NCBI RefSeq assembly: GCF_001043115.1
Contig: NZ_LFME01000022.1
Coordinates: 1 to 64,000 of the forward strand
Direction: 5' to 3'
DNA: 64,000 nucleotides
From: Xanthomonas sp. NCPPB 1128
GTDB lineage: Bacteria; Pseudomonadota; Gammaproteobacteria; Xanthomonadales; Xanthomonadaceae
Position numbers and translations under genes: made by a program. Position 1 is the first letter of the stretch, and each line of letters begins with the position of its first letter. This document shows positions 8,786-17,040 of this stretch, piece after piece. The notes beneath the pieces are model-generated. The model did not search any database, was not told the DNA's origin, and saw only the letters and a program-made list of their open reading frames with translations.

Positions 8786-10273
8786 TTACTGGACGTAGTC
8801 CTTGCTGCGCTTGGGCATCGCTTCCTTGCCGCGCTCCTGGATGCGACGTCCACGTTCCAGGCCTTCCTGGTTTTCGGCCGAATCGGGAGTGAGGATGCGC
8901 GGCGTCACGAACATCACCAGTTCGGTCCGATTGCCGCGGAAGCCATCGGAGCGGAACAGCTTGCCCAGGATCGGAATCTCGCCCAGCAAGGGGAGCTTCT
9001 TGGCGTCCTGTTGCGCGCTGGAATCGATCAGGCCGGAAATCACGATGGTCTCGCCCGCCTTGACGTTGAGTTCCGATTCGGTGCGACGCGTGGTGAAGCC
9101 GGGCACGCCCTGCACGGTCACGGTGGGATCGATCCGGCTGACTTCCGCGAGCAGACGGGTGGAGATCTCCTGGTTGCCGTTGACCAAGGGCTCGATGTCC
9201 AGTTTGATGCCGTACTCCTTGAAGTCCACCGTCACCTGACCGAATCCCTGCGGGATCGGAATCGGCACCTCGCCGCCGACCAGGAACTTGGCCTGGCCGC
9301 CGCTGCGCGCGCTGAGCTGCGGCGACGCCAGAAGGAAGGCTTTACCCTTGTTCATCAGCAGGTTGATCGCCGAGCCGATCTGGGTGGCGATGCCGAAAAA
9401 GGCCTGGGTGCCGGGCACGCGATTGGGCAGGACCACGCCCGCAGCCGGGGTACCCGGCGGATTGATCCGGTAGTAGTCGTTCGTGGTGAAGTCCTTCAGC
9501 AGGCCACCGACCGGCCCTTGAATCACGTTGTCCCACTGAATGCCCAGTTCTTCGAGGGCATTGCTGTCGAACTCCATGATCTTCACGTCCATCAACACCA
9601 TCGGACGCATCCCGACCGGGTCGGCGGAGGTGAAGTCGAGCACAGTCGGGTACAGCTTCATCAGCGCCTCGATGCGCTTGGCCACGCCAGGGTTGATGTC
9701 CTGGCCGGTGATCACCACCCGATCCGCGACAGCGTGTACGCCAAGGTTGGGCACGTCAGCGAGCAGGGTACGGATGGTCTCCACCGTGGCATTGGCGTTG
9801 CCGTCCATGACCTCGACTGGCACATCGATCTGGCGCCCGTCCTGCAGCCACAGATGCACGCTGGTCGCGCCCGGCTTCTGACCGATGATGACCAGCTCGC
9901 GCTTGCCGATGTTGGTCACCTGGACCAGTTCGCCGTTGCCCACGGCCACGCGCTTCAGGGCCTGTGGCAGGCTGTGCACGGCGGCCTGACCCGCATAGAT
10001 GCGCGCGCGTTCGGGCAGCGGCGTGACCTCGGCATTGCCGGCGGCACGCTGATAGGCAGGGTTGGGGACAGGCGCGGGAAAACTGCCGCTCATCGGTACC
10101 GGCGACTGATTGCCCGTGGCCTGGGGTTGTGGCTGGGTCCTGGTATCGGGCGCGACCCTGACCGGCACCGGCACCAGTCCCGATTGCTGCTGCGCCTGGA
10201 CGTCGCCGTTCATGGTCATGGTCGCTGCGGCGAGCATGGGAAGGAAAGAAACACTCCATGTAGTCCTACGCAT
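8786..10273 (-). CDS. cpaC: Tad pilus outer-membrane secretin CpaC/RcpA
   Basis: 495 residues with an N-terminal signal peptide (SFLPMLAAATMTMNGDVQA). A periplasmic pilus-assembly N-terminal domain follows (KRVAVGNGELVQVTNIGKRELVIIG). A BON-like part is at about 165-210 (VHAVADRVVITGQD), and the secretin domain runs from about 250. The secretin signature VPIPIPQGFGQVTVDFKEYG and the conserved TVTVQGVPGFTTRRTESELNVKAGETIVISGLI block are clear. It should form the multimeric outer-membrane channel for the Flp pilus. It starts three bases after the cpaB stop. Confidence 0.93.
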   Translation of the reverse strand: MRRTTWSVSFLPMLAAATMTMNGDVQAQQQSGLVPVPVRVAPDTRTQPQPQATGNQSPVPMSGSFPAPVPNPAYQRAAGNAEVTPLPERARIYAGQAAVHSLPQALKRVAVGNGELVQVTNIGKRELVIIGQKPGATSVHLWLQDGRQIDVPVEVMDGNANATVETIRTLLADVPNLGVHAVADRVVITGQDINPGVAKRIEALMKLYPTVLDFTSADPVGMRPMVLMDVKIMEFDSNALEELGIQWDNVIQGPVGGLLKDFTTNDYYRINPPGTPAAGVVLPNRVPGTQAFFGIATQIGSAINLLMNKGKAFLLASPQLSARSGGQAKFLVGGEVPIPIPQGFGQVTVDFKEYGIKLDIEPLVNGNQEISTRLLAEVSRIDPTVTVQGVPGFTTRRTESELNVKAGETIVISGLIDSSAQQDAKKLPLLGEIPILGKLFRSDGFRGNRTELVMFVTPRILTPDSAENQEGLERGRRIQERGKEAMPKRSKDYVQ

Positions 10274-10276
10274 GCG

Positions 10277-11056
10277 TCAGCCTTTGCCTCCGATGATGAA
10301 TTCCACGCCGCTGCTACCGCCAGGCTTGGCTGTGCCGAGCAACTCTTTCTGGGTCATGCCATTGAGGCCGAACGAATTTCGATCCTCGACCTGGCGTAGC
10401 ATCACCCGCATCGCACCAGCCTTGGCCGCTACCGTCAGGCGCTCTGCCTGTTGCGGACTCAGTTCGAGGGTGATGTTGGAGAAGCCTTGCTGATCTTCCT
10501 GCGCGGGGGTATCGCCGACGCGGTTGCCGGTGGCAAGCACGTTGATGTTCTCCAGCAGAGGGATGACCCGGGAGCCGGCGTTTTCCTGTTCCACTGTCAG
10601 CAGGATGTCGACATGGTCGCCGGGGGCGATCATTCCGGAGATCGAGTTGGTCTCGTCCACGGGCAGTGTGTAGCCGACATTGCCGGGCCGGATCACGCGC
10701 GAAAACTGGTCGTACAGGGGGACCAGCGCGCTAGCGCCCAGGGGTGCGCCCTGGCGGACGGGCGCGCGCAGCATCCGCCCGCTGAACTGGTCAACGTTCT
10801 CCGGTGTCACCGCATCGGCGGGCTGCAGGTCCGCCGGCACTTCGCGGACGGCCAGATCGGACGTGGTGACCACCGTGCCCGGCGCCATATCGGATTTGGG
10901 CACAGCCACCGCGACGGTCTGACCAACATCCTTGGTGCGCGCGGCCACCGCGCTCTGGACGTAGCGCACCGCGACAAAGGCCGCCAGGGCGCCGAGGCCG
11001 AGGGCGACCACGATGAAGAGCAGGTTGCGGTTCGGCTTGAATGCAGCGGCCTTCAT
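10277..11056 (-). CDS. cpaB: Tad pilus assembly protein CpaB/RcpC
   Basis: 259 residues from the ATG at 11056, whose ATGA overlaps the stop of the preceding small prepilin gene. A GTG six bases earlier is an alternative. An N-terminal TM (LLFIVVALGLGALAAFVAVRYV) is followed by an SAF-type domain (VAVAVPKSDMAPGTVVTTSDLAVREVP, a double-psi-barrel related to antifreeze/flagellar FlgA proteins). The RcpC-type region VDETNSISGMIAPGDHVDILLTV comes next. CpaB is a periplasmic protein thought to work with the secretin. Gene order cpaB-cpaC-cpaF matches other tad loci. Confidence 0.9.
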   Translation of the reverse strand: MKAAAFKPNRNLLFIVVALGLGALAAFVAVRYVQSAVAARTKDVGQTVAVAVPKSDMAPGTVVTTSDLAVREVPADLQPADAVTPENVDQFSGRMLRAPVRQGAPLGASALVPLYDQFSRVIRPGNVGYTLPVDETNSISGMIAPGDHVDILLTVEQENAGSRVIPLLENINVLATGNRVGDTPAQEDQQGFSNITLELSPQQAERLTVAAKAGAMRVMLRQVEDRNSFGLNGMTQKELLGTAKPGGSSGVEFIIGGKG

Positions 11057-11253
11057 AGCCACCCCAACGACAGCGCGTAGGTGAAGCTCGCATATGCCTT
11101 GCGCAGCGAATCGATCAGCTCCAGGATGATGTTGGGCTGCGCCACGAGCACAATGACCGCCAGCATGGTGACGATGCTGTATTCGATCAGGGCCGCGCCG
11201 CGTTGGTGCCGGGCGGAGGGCGGGAAGGCGGATCTCACGGCGTTCGTCCTCAT
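11053..11253 (-). CDS. Second Flp-like prepilin (66 aa)
   Basis: MRTNAVRSAFPPSARHQRG precedes a Flp-type processing site: G, then AALI, then EY, i.e. the G/XXXXEY pattern, followed by a hydrophobic helix SIVTMLAVIVLVAQPNIILEL and a short C-terminus. The size matches Flp prepilins (50-75 residues). The ATG at 11253 overlaps the stop of the upstream gene (ATGA), and its own stop overlaps cpaB. The proline in the helix and the position in mid-operon suggest a minor subunit and not the main pilin, but that is inference. It lies on the minus strand, entirely within a much longer open frame that is otherwise spurious. Confidence 0.8.
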   Translation of the reverse strand: MRTNAVRSAFPPSARHQRGAALIEYSIVTMLAVIVLVAQPNIILELIDSLRKAYASFTYALSLGWL

Positions 11254-11909
11254 TGCTGGAGCTGATTGACCACGATCGAGGTGCCCTTCTCGCGGCGGTT
11301 GAAGGTCAGGGTCATCTGCTGCTTGCCCTTGCTGTAGCTGCTGACGCAGCTGTTGGAAATCATCGAACACGCCGTGGCGGAGGATTGCGCCGTCCAGCCT
11401 TCGGCCGGCAGCCGGTTGCGATAGAACGCCTCGCTCTGATACGGCGACAGGGTGCTTTCCATCGCAAGCGTACGTCCCGGGTTGTCCAGGTACTGGATGT
11501 CGTTCACGACCGTGGTGCCGGACGGCTTCATGAAGTCGGCGCCAGGTGCAGTCCGCGGCTTCTCCTTGAGCAGGCGCACGATCCCGACCTGCGCTTCGCT
11601 GCCCATGCCGGCCCCATTGATTTCGATGGTGATGTAATGCTCGCCTTGGGCGTGACCGACAATGGTCTTGCTGCCGACGTCGTTGACCGTGACCTGGCCG
11701 GGCCATTGCTTCGAATAGAACGCGATTAGCTGCTGCGGCGACTGCGCACTGGTGTAGCGCGCCGAGCGCATGTGCAGGCCGTTGTAGATCATGTGCTTGG
11801 ACACCCACTCGCTCTTCGCGTCGTCGGGCTCGGGCACGTCGGGCCACTCTGCCGCGCAGGCAGCCGCCGGCACCAGCAGGATAAGCAATGCCAGGGTCAG
11901 GCGGCGCAT
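11250..11909 (-). CDS. Secreted protein of unknown function in the Tad operon
   Basis: 219 residues from the ATG at 11909. A clear signal peptide (MRRLTLALLILLVPAAACAA) is followed by a soluble domain with no motif I recognise. Two cysteines lie close together in ACSMISNSCVSSYSKG, so a disulfide loop is likely in the periplasm. The end overlaps the second prepilin gene by ATGA, and four bases separate it from the upstream TadE/F-like gene, so it is a structural part of the operon. An earlier in-frame start at 12026 would overlap the preceding gene by more than 110 bases. Confidence 0.75.
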   Translation of the reverse strand: MRRLTLALLILLVPAAACAAEWPDVPEPDDAKSEWVSKHMIYNGLHMRSARYTSAQSPQQLIAFYSKQWPGQVTVNDVGSKTIVGHAQGEHYITIEINGAGMGSEAQVGIVRLLKEKPRTAPGADFMKPSGTTVVNDIQYLDNPGRTLAMESTLSPYQSEAFYRNRLPAEGWTAQSSATACSMISNSCVSSYSKGKQQMTLTFNRREKGTSIVVNQLQQ

Positions 11910-11913
11910 GGTG

Positions 11914-12735
11914 TCAGCGCGGGCGAGCATAAGGTTCCAGCTTGTCCACCGGAACCACGTCCGGGGCGATGTAGCCCGGCTCGAATCGACTGATGGTGCC
12001 GACGATCGGGATGATCCTGAGCGCATCGAACATCTTTGCCGAGTCGCTCAGGTAGGAACTGGGCACTAGCGTGCGCACCTGGCCGATGACGGAACGTTTG
12101 GCGGGATTCTTCGCGGTGCCTGGTCCGGCAGCATTCCATGGGTCGGTCAGCAGACTGTTGCTGCCTTGCATACGCAGCCCGAGTTGGTCGAACGGTTCCA
12201 GGAACGATGCGGACCCGCCGTTGGCAAGCTTGAGGTCCTGCACGCTGACGCTCAGGTTGGACGTCACCAGGCCTTTGTCATTGGGGGGGAAGTTGCCGGG
12301 AATCTTGCTGATCAGATTGCCGAGGCGATCCAGGATGCCGGAGGACCGTTCGTTCTTGTAAGCGTTGACACGGATATCGCCGCGTTCCAGCAACGGTTGG
12401 TTCGAGAAGGTATTCAGCAGTGGATTGTCCACGCGGTCGCGCGCACTGCCGGTGCTGGCGCGGCTGACGATCGGCGCATCCGCCTTGCCGAAATGCCGGT
12501 CAACAGTCAGGTCGCGCATGCGCGTGGCGGACGGCAGGGTGTAGTCCTTCGCCACGGTTGCCTCCCAGGCGGCGGCACGCGCTGCCTGCTGGGTAGCCTG
12601 ACGCAAATGAATGTACTTCCCCATGATGGGAATCAACAGGAACAGCGGGACCAGGACGGCGCACAGCACCGCCGCCTCGGTGAGGCTCTGGCCGTCCTGG
12701 CGTCCGCGCAATTGCGGTTGTCGACGCTGGCGCAT
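11914..12735 (-). CDS. TadE/TadF-like pseudopilin
   Basis: 273 residues. The N-terminus is basic and then shows GQSLTEAAVL, the TadE/F-type processing pattern (G, four residues, then E is shifted by one compared with Flp), followed by a hydrophobic helix (CAVLVPLFLLIPIMGKYI). The segment QATQQAARAAAWEATV is the usual helical continuation of TadE-like proteins. The rest is a long soluble periplasmic part. A good ribosome site, AGGAGG, lies 9 bases before the ATG at 12735. Together with tadE at 4233-4913 it would supply the TadE/TadF pair needed for pilus biogenesis. Confidence 0.8.
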   Translation of the reverse strand: MRQRRQPQLRGRQDGQSLTEAAVLCAVLVPLFLLIPIMGKYIHLRQATQQAARAAAWEATVAKDYTLPSATRMRDLTVDRHFGKADAPIVSRASTGSARDRVDNPLLNTFSNQPLLERGDIRVNAYKNERSSGILDRLGNLISKIPGNFPPNDKGLVTSNLSVSVQDLKLANGGSASFLEPFDQLGLRMQGSNSLLTDPWNAAGPGTAKNPAKRSVIGQVRTLVPSSYLSDSAKMFDALRIIPIVGTISRFEPGYIAPDVVPVDKLEPYARPR

Positions 12736-12748
12736 GCTTGCGGTCCTC

Positions 12749-13543
12749 CTAGTTGATCTTCGCCGGTGCGCGCGGTGCTTCGAGCGCGGCGGAGTCGAAC
12801 GCCTTGCCGACGCTGATCACCTGGGTGGTGACCTTGTAGTCCGCATCGGCGCCGGGGGTTTGTTCCAGGACAATGAAGCCACGGTTGGGGCGATGGTCGT
12901 TCGCCGGCTCGGAGGTGAATCCCCATTTTGTTCCGGCCGACCAGACGCATTGACGCAGCCCGTTCGGCTTGACCCACTCGTTGCAGGGCTGACCGGCGAC
13001 GCTGCGTTGGGTCGGGCCTCGGAAATCGGACAGCGCGGCAGGCGCGCTCTTCTCCACCTGCGTGCGGGTCAGTGCATCCTGCGGCGCCGCTTCGTCGGTT
13101 TTTTCGCCGGTTGCCAGATCCACCTGTTGGTAGCGGCTGGCAGTGGTGGTTTCCTGGGTGCCGGTCGTCTCCAGTCGAAACAGGCAGGTGCCACCTGCGC
13201 CGTCGTTGGCGACGTTCCAGCTGGTCTCGCGGACGACCTCGGTCTCGCGATCGAACCAGAGTTCGTAGCGGGTCGTCCCGAGCAATGCGACGTCCTTATC
13301 TGGCAGCGCACGGCTCTGCAGTCCGCCCGCCTGGCAGTCGCGCAGCGTCGCCAGGTAGTTCTCTCGCGCTTCGTTGACGCCGTTGCGGGTCATTTCCACG
13401 GTTTGGCGAACGTGGATCGGTGGCATGGAGCTGCGCGTGTCCTCGGCACCGCCCGCATCCACGGCGGTGGCGCTGCAACTGCACAATGACAGAAACAGGG
13501 CGGCACACAGACTGTTTCGGCCGCTCAGGAGTGCAGGCTTCAT
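12749..13543 (-). CDS. Probable secreted protein or lipoprotein of unknown function
   Basis: 264 residues; the ATG at 13543 overlaps the stop of the TadG-like gene (ATGA). The N-terminus MKPALLSGRNSLCAALFLSLCSCSATAVDAGG has a hydrophobic core followed by cysteines (LSLCSC). It could be a type II signal peptide, although the lipobox is not ideal. The mature part holds several cysteines (RDCQAGG, GTCLFRL, QPCNEWV, RQCVWSAG) consistent with disulfide-bonded periplasmic folding. I see no known domain. The strict coupling to the TadG-like gene makes a role in pilus assembly or surface exposure plausible. Confidence 0.72.
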   Translation of the reverse strand: MKPALLSGRNSLCAALFLSLCSCSATAVDAGGAEDTRSSMPPIHVRQTVEMTRNGVNEARENYLATLRDCQAGGLQSRALPDKDVALLGTTRYELWFDRETEVVRETSWNVANDGAGGTCLFRLETTGTQETTTASRYQQVDLATGEKTDEAAPQDALTRTQVEKSAPAALSDFRGPTQRSVAGQPCNEWVKPNGLRQCVWSAGTKWGFTSEPANDHRPNRGFIVLEQTPGADADYKVTTQVISVGKAFDSAALEAPRAPAKIN

Positions 13544-15072
13544 AGTCCACCGGCTCCTGCGACCACGGCTTTGATCGCTGTCGGCGTATCGACCAGACGT
13601 GCCTGCCAGTAAGGGCTGAACAGGTTGCCAGACTCGACCTTGTTGTCGCCACGACGGAACAGCGCATAGTTGGGCGGCCGATTGAAATACACCTGGGCCG
13701 AGGACAACGCACCCAACTCACCCTTTTGCGCCTTGCTCTGCATGGCCATGCGTGATCCCGCCGCATTGCCGATGCCGACCGTTTCGCTGGTGCGCGCATT
13801 GCGCATGTCGGTCACGGCATAGACGGTGAAGACCGGGCCGGCGTTTTCGTCGAAGATCTGATTGCCATTGCTGGAATACGGGCGCATGGCCATGTTCTTC
13901 TTCACATCGTGGTAGTCACGCAAACCGTTGTAGCTGGTGAAGAACGCATTCTTGTGTTGTCCGCTGGCAGCTCTAACGTTTGCGTCGCGCTCGACCAAGC
14001 GGGCGACCAAGCCATTTCTGCGCAGGCTGTCGCCGTAGGGGCGATAGCGGCGCTTGTCCCAGTCGGAATACCAGCCCTGACCATTGCCGAAGCCATTGAG
14101 GAAACGCTGGTTACGGTAGCGGTCGACTGCTTGAGCGCCGCCCCAGCCCAATGGCAGATCGATGTCGGGCAGAGGCCAGGGAAGGTTGATGTCCAGCGAC
14201 ATGGTGTCCAGTGCCGCCCAGCGGTTGTAGTCGACCATGTCGGTGCCGCCGGTGCTCTCGAAGTTGATCAGCCCGAGGCCGACCCGATCGCCGCGGTCCT
14301 TGCTGAAGCCATCGCGCGATTGCATCACCACATTACGGAAGCGATCGGCACCACTGCGTTGCGCGGCGCTGCCTGTACCGGCAGAACGCGGAATCCTGTT
14401 GAAGTCCAGAAACTTGCTTTCGGCTGTGAGCAGCTGTTCACCCAGTACGCCTGTTCCCACAGCACCCAATCTGGCACTGGGTGAGTTTCGCTGGACCACA
14501 TCTCTTGCGATCAACATGCCATCGACACGCGATACGCCTTCTATTACAGCGGTTGCAGCCGTGGCAAAGATGCCATTGAGCTCGTCGAGCGTGGTAACAA
14601 TGACCTGTGCGGCTGGTTGAAAGGCTCTTCGGACGCCTTTCAATATGTTTTCCGCCGCTTTGAAAGCGGTCCCGATCGCTCTGAAGATAGGGCCCACATA
14701 AGGAATCGCTGACAACACATCCATCGTGATGCGCATCGTGATGGTGGTCATCTGCAGCTGGTTCATCCATGAGTACAGACTGATCGTCTGCGCGATCGCT
14801 ACTTCATTGGCGACCCGCGCGCGATTCATATAGGCGGCAAAGTTGAGCGCGCGCGCCTGCTGCACCGCGACGCTGTACGCGGCGGCGTCGGCGGCGTTGG
14901 TGAGCTCCACTTTCTTGTTGACCGACTGACCGCTGTCGAACAGGACGATGGCGCCGACGCACAGCACGAGGATCAGAACCAACCCCAGTACCATGGCTTG
15001 GCCGGCCATGCCGCGCTTCCCGTCCAGGCGGGGCGGCACACGTGACTTGGCAATCGCGATCGCTGCACGCAT
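13540..15072 (-). CDS. TadG-like pilus-associated membrane protein
   Basis: 510 residues from the ATG at 15072, preceded by AAAGGAA at a good distance. A GTG at 15096 is possible but has no properly spaced ribosome site. Shape: basic N-terminus, the GQAMVLGLVLILVLCVGAIVLFDSGQ helix, then KVELTNAADAAAYSVAVQQARALNFAAYMNRARVANEVAIAQ, which is the TadG N-terminal signature. A long periplasmic region follows. No von Willebrand A domain is visible, unlike many TadG proteins. It lies directly after the pilin gene, separated by a hairpin. Confidence 0.8.
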   Translation of the reverse strand: MRAAIAIAKSRVPPRLDGKRGMAGQAMVLGLVLILVLCVGAIVLFDSGQSVNKKVELTNAADAAAYSVAVQQARALNFAAYMNRARVANEVAIAQTISLYSWMNQLQMTTITMRITMDVLSAIPYVGPIFRAIGTAFKAAENILKGVRRAFQPAAQVIVTTLDELNGIFATAATAVIEGVSRVDGMLIARDVVQRNSPSARLGAVGTGVLGEQLLTAESKFLDFNRIPRSAGTGSAAQRSGADRFRNVVMQSRDGFSKDRGDRVGLGLINFESTGGTDMVDYNRWAALDTMSLDINLPWPLPDIDLPLGWGGAQAVDRYRNQRFLNGFGNGQGWYSDWDKRRYRPYGDSLRRNGLVARLVERDANVRAASGQHKNAFFTSYNGLRDYHDVKKNMAMRPYSSNGNQIFDENAGPVFTVYAVTDMRNARTSETVGIGNAAGSRMAMQSKAQKGELGALSSAQVYFNRPPNYALFRRGDNKVESGNLFSPYWQARLVDTPTAIKAVVAGAGGL

Positions 15073-15140
15073 CTGCAGTTCCTTTGCCGAATGCACTTCC
15101 TACAGCGGCGTCACCGGCATGTCGGAAAATAGGAGAAGGG

Positions 15141-15163
15141 CCTGGGCAGCGTGACTGCCCAGG
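15141..15163 (-). terminator. Hairpin between flp and the TadG-like gene
   Basis: CCTGGGCAG and CTGCCCAGG form a perfect 9-bp stem around a 5-base loop (CGTGA), 28 bases after the pilin stop codon. On the minus strand it is followed by the pyrimidine-rich CTTCTCCTATTTTCC and not by an unbroken T run. It may be a leaky terminator or a stabilising 3' structure that raises pilin transcript over the rest of the operon. Confidence 0.6.
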
Positions 15164-15191
15164 TACCTAGGACATCAAGGCAACAAGCGAA

Positions 15192-15464
15192 TTACTTGTT
15201 GTTGTACGCGTCCATGCCCTTGGTCTTGTCAGCTTCCTGCTGCGCGCTGTTGGACTGGTTCTTGGCGCGGTTGATGGACTGCGTGGCGCTCTGGCCCGAC
15301 AGTTCCTTCGACATGCCGGCAACCTGGCTGCGGACGGTACCGCCGAAGAAGGTGACGGCGGCGATCGCGGCGATGGCGATCAGGGCGGTGATGATGATGT
15401 ACTCGGTCATGCCTTGGCCCAGCTGCTTGCGGCCAAACCCGATGTGACGACGATGGTTCTTCAT
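15192..15464 (-). CDS. flp: Flp-type major pilin
   Basis: 90 residues from the ATG at 15464, which has GGAGAGG eight bases upstream. The leader MKNHRRHIGFGRKQLG ends at the Flp processing site, G followed by QGMT and EY (G/XXXXEY). Next comes the hydrophobic assembly helix IIITALIAIAAIAAVTFFGG and a hydrophilic, Ser/Gln/Asn-rich C-terminus ending MDAYNNK. Typical Flp pilins are 50-70 residues, so the C-terminal extension of about 45 residues is long. It is the first gene of the minus-strand tad operon, the usual place for the major pilin. Confidence 0.88.
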   Translation of the reverse strand: MKNHRRHIGFGRKQLGQGMTEYIIITALIAIAAIAAVTFFGGTVRSQVAGMSKELSGQSATQSINRAKNQSNSAQQEADKTKGMDAYNNK

Positions 15465-15968
15465 CTGAATCCTCTCCTTGGCTCTTCGCCCAATCACCGG
15501 CAGCACACCTACGTCCCGCGCGGTAACGTGTGGCGAGTGGGTTATTTAAGTGAAATCATTCACAGAGATGAAGCTGATCTCTGGCCCGCGGATGCATCGA
15601 ACGAGAACGGATGCGGACGGCGCCAATGTAGCGTCAAGATATTGCCGTTACAAGAAAAATGGCGTTAATAAATTGACGCTAAATGGAGTGCGCATCACAT
15701 AACTTGTCAAATCTTAGGCACGGGGCTAGCGATACGTAGGTCCAGCCACGAGGTGCAGTGCAGCGCTGTTTGCTTGCTGAGCCGGTAATTTTTGTGGTTC
15801 AAGTCAAATTTTTGTCATCCCGGCCAAGTTTGCCCGAACGGGACACCGTCCGGCGCAGCCTTTTGGCCGCCAGCGCCTTGGCCACGCGCATTGAAAAGAC
15901 AGTCTGCTGGTGTAGTGCGACGAGTCAAATGCAGTGAAGAAGGACGCGTGCGCACACCGACGCGTGGC
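15465..15968. other. Long intergenic region upstream of flp
   Basis: About 500 bp with no credible gene between the OmpA-type gene and flp. Bases 15630-15720 are markedly A+T-rich for this genome. The region should contain the tad operon promoter and the end of the OmpA transcript. Apart from the CRP/Clp-type palindrome at 15549-15564, listed separately, I see no clear -35/-10 pair and no sigma-54 GG-N10-GC element on the minus strand. Confidence 0.6.
15549..15564 (-). promoter_or_regulatory. CRP/Clp-type palindrome upstream of flp
   Basis: Read on the minus strand this is TGTGA-ATGATT-TCACT, which matches 9 of 10 arm positions of the CRP consensus TGTGA-N6-TCACA. Its centre is 92 bases before the flp ATG. 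Xanthomonas Clp recognises CRP-like sites and controls adhesion and virulence genes, and its binding is antagonised by cyclic di-GMP. Direct control of this pilus operon by Clp is inference. Confidence 0.6.
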
Positions 15969-17012
15969 TCAGAGCTTGACCAGTTCTACCCGCCGGTTAC
16001 GCGCCTTGCCTTCCTCGGTGGAATTCGGCGCGATCGGCTGTTCCTGGCCGAATCCGGCTGCGCGCAGGCGATCGGCGGCGATGCCGGCGACGGTGAGGTA
16101 GGCCACGACGGCGTTGGCGCGCGCTTCGGACAGTGACTTGTTGTGCGCTGCATCGCCGCTGTTGTCCGTGTGTCCGTTGACCGCCAGGCGCAAGGCGCTA
16201 TCGGATTTCAGCAACTGCAGCACTTGTTCCAGCTGCGGCCGGGAGTCCGGGAGAATCTGGGCGGCATCCGAGGCAAAGTTCACCTGGATGGCGACTTTGC
16301 CTGCACTGGCCAGTTGCTGCTGCAACGCATCGGCTGGAAGTACCTTGGCGGTGGCCTGGAAGGGCTTGGTCTCTGCGATTAGCAGGCCGCCGCTGCTAGG
16401 GCCGCTGCAGACATGAATCCAGATGTCGCGATCGCCGCGATGGATGACGAACGTATCGGCGGACTCGTTATAGATGTCGCCGATGCCGTCAACATAGGTG
16501 ACCGCCGCCTTGCTGTCGCCGATGGCCTTTGCCGCGTCGGCGGGGATCGGGCCGCTAGCGATGCGTTGGCCGCCCAGCGATTCCACCAGCGTCTGGATAT
16601 TGCGGCTCAGTTCCACGCCCGAGAATGGTTTGCCCTCGGCGGTTCCGAGCGTGGCCGCGTAGACCTTGCCTTCGACCCACTCGATGCGGTCGCCTGTCCA
16701 GAACGGCACGCGATCGAAGTCGTTACGGACAGGCGCATTCTTGGTGACGTAGCCCTCGGGCAGGCCAAGGTAAGGAAAGCTGCCAAGCGGGGCATCGGAA
16801 ACCGGCATATTGGCGGCATCGAAGCGATGCGCCGTTTCAGCGGCAGGAGCTGCTGCTGGTGCGGATGCGGTGGGCGTTGTGGTGTTCGCAGCCGGGGCGG
16901 GAGCGTCTGTTGCCTGCTGCGGCTCGGAGCGTTTGCAGCCGGCAGCGGCGGTGATCAGGAGCAGGCAAACGCTGAGCACAGCGCGGCGCGCCGTGGGGGT
17001 CATCGCGGTCAT
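15969..17012 (-). CDS. OmpA family lipoprotein
   Basis: 347 residues. A type II signal peptide ends in ITAAAGCK (lipidated cysteine at about 26), followed by an Ala/Pro/Thr-rich linker to about residue 62. A middle domain of unknown type is followed by a C-terminal OmpA-like peptidoglycan-binding domain with VNFASDAAQILPDSRPQLEQV, LAVNGHTDNSGDAAHNKSLSEARANAVVAYL and AGFGQEQPIAPNSTEEGKARNRRVEL. It should tether the outer membrane to peptidoglycan. With the small gene upstream it forms a two-gene unit in front of the tad operon. A link with the pilus, as for TadL/OmpA-type proteins elsewhere, is only contextual. Confidence 0.85.
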   Translation of the reverse strand: MTAMTPTARRAVLSVCLLLITAAAGCKRSEPQQATDAPAPAANTTTPTASAPAAAPAAETAHRFDAANMPVSDAPLGSFPYLGLPEGYVTKNAPVRNDFDRVPFWTGDRIEWVEGKVYAATLGTAEGKPFSGVELSRNIQTLVESLGGQRIASGPIPADAAKAIGDSKAAVTYVDGIGDIYNESADTFVIHRGDRDIWIHVCSGPSSGGLLIAETKPFQATAKVLPADALQQQLASAGKVAIQVNFASDAAQILPDSRPQLEQVLQLLKSDSALRLAVNGHTDNSGDAAHNKSLSEARANAVVAYLTVAGIAADRLRAAGFGQEQPIAPNSTEEGKARNRRVELVKL

Positions 17013-17040
17013 CGGAAATCTCGGGTGCGGAGGGGAGCGC

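Noticed and set aside
8558-10399. 613-residue plus-strand open frame antisense to cpaC
   Set aside because: High-G+C shadow of the secretin gene; histidine/arginine-rich composition, no domain, and the opposite strand encodes a well-conserved protein.
15465-15968. Sigma-54 promoter upstream of flp
   Set aside because: No GG-N10-GC pair with the expected flanks was found on the minus strand.
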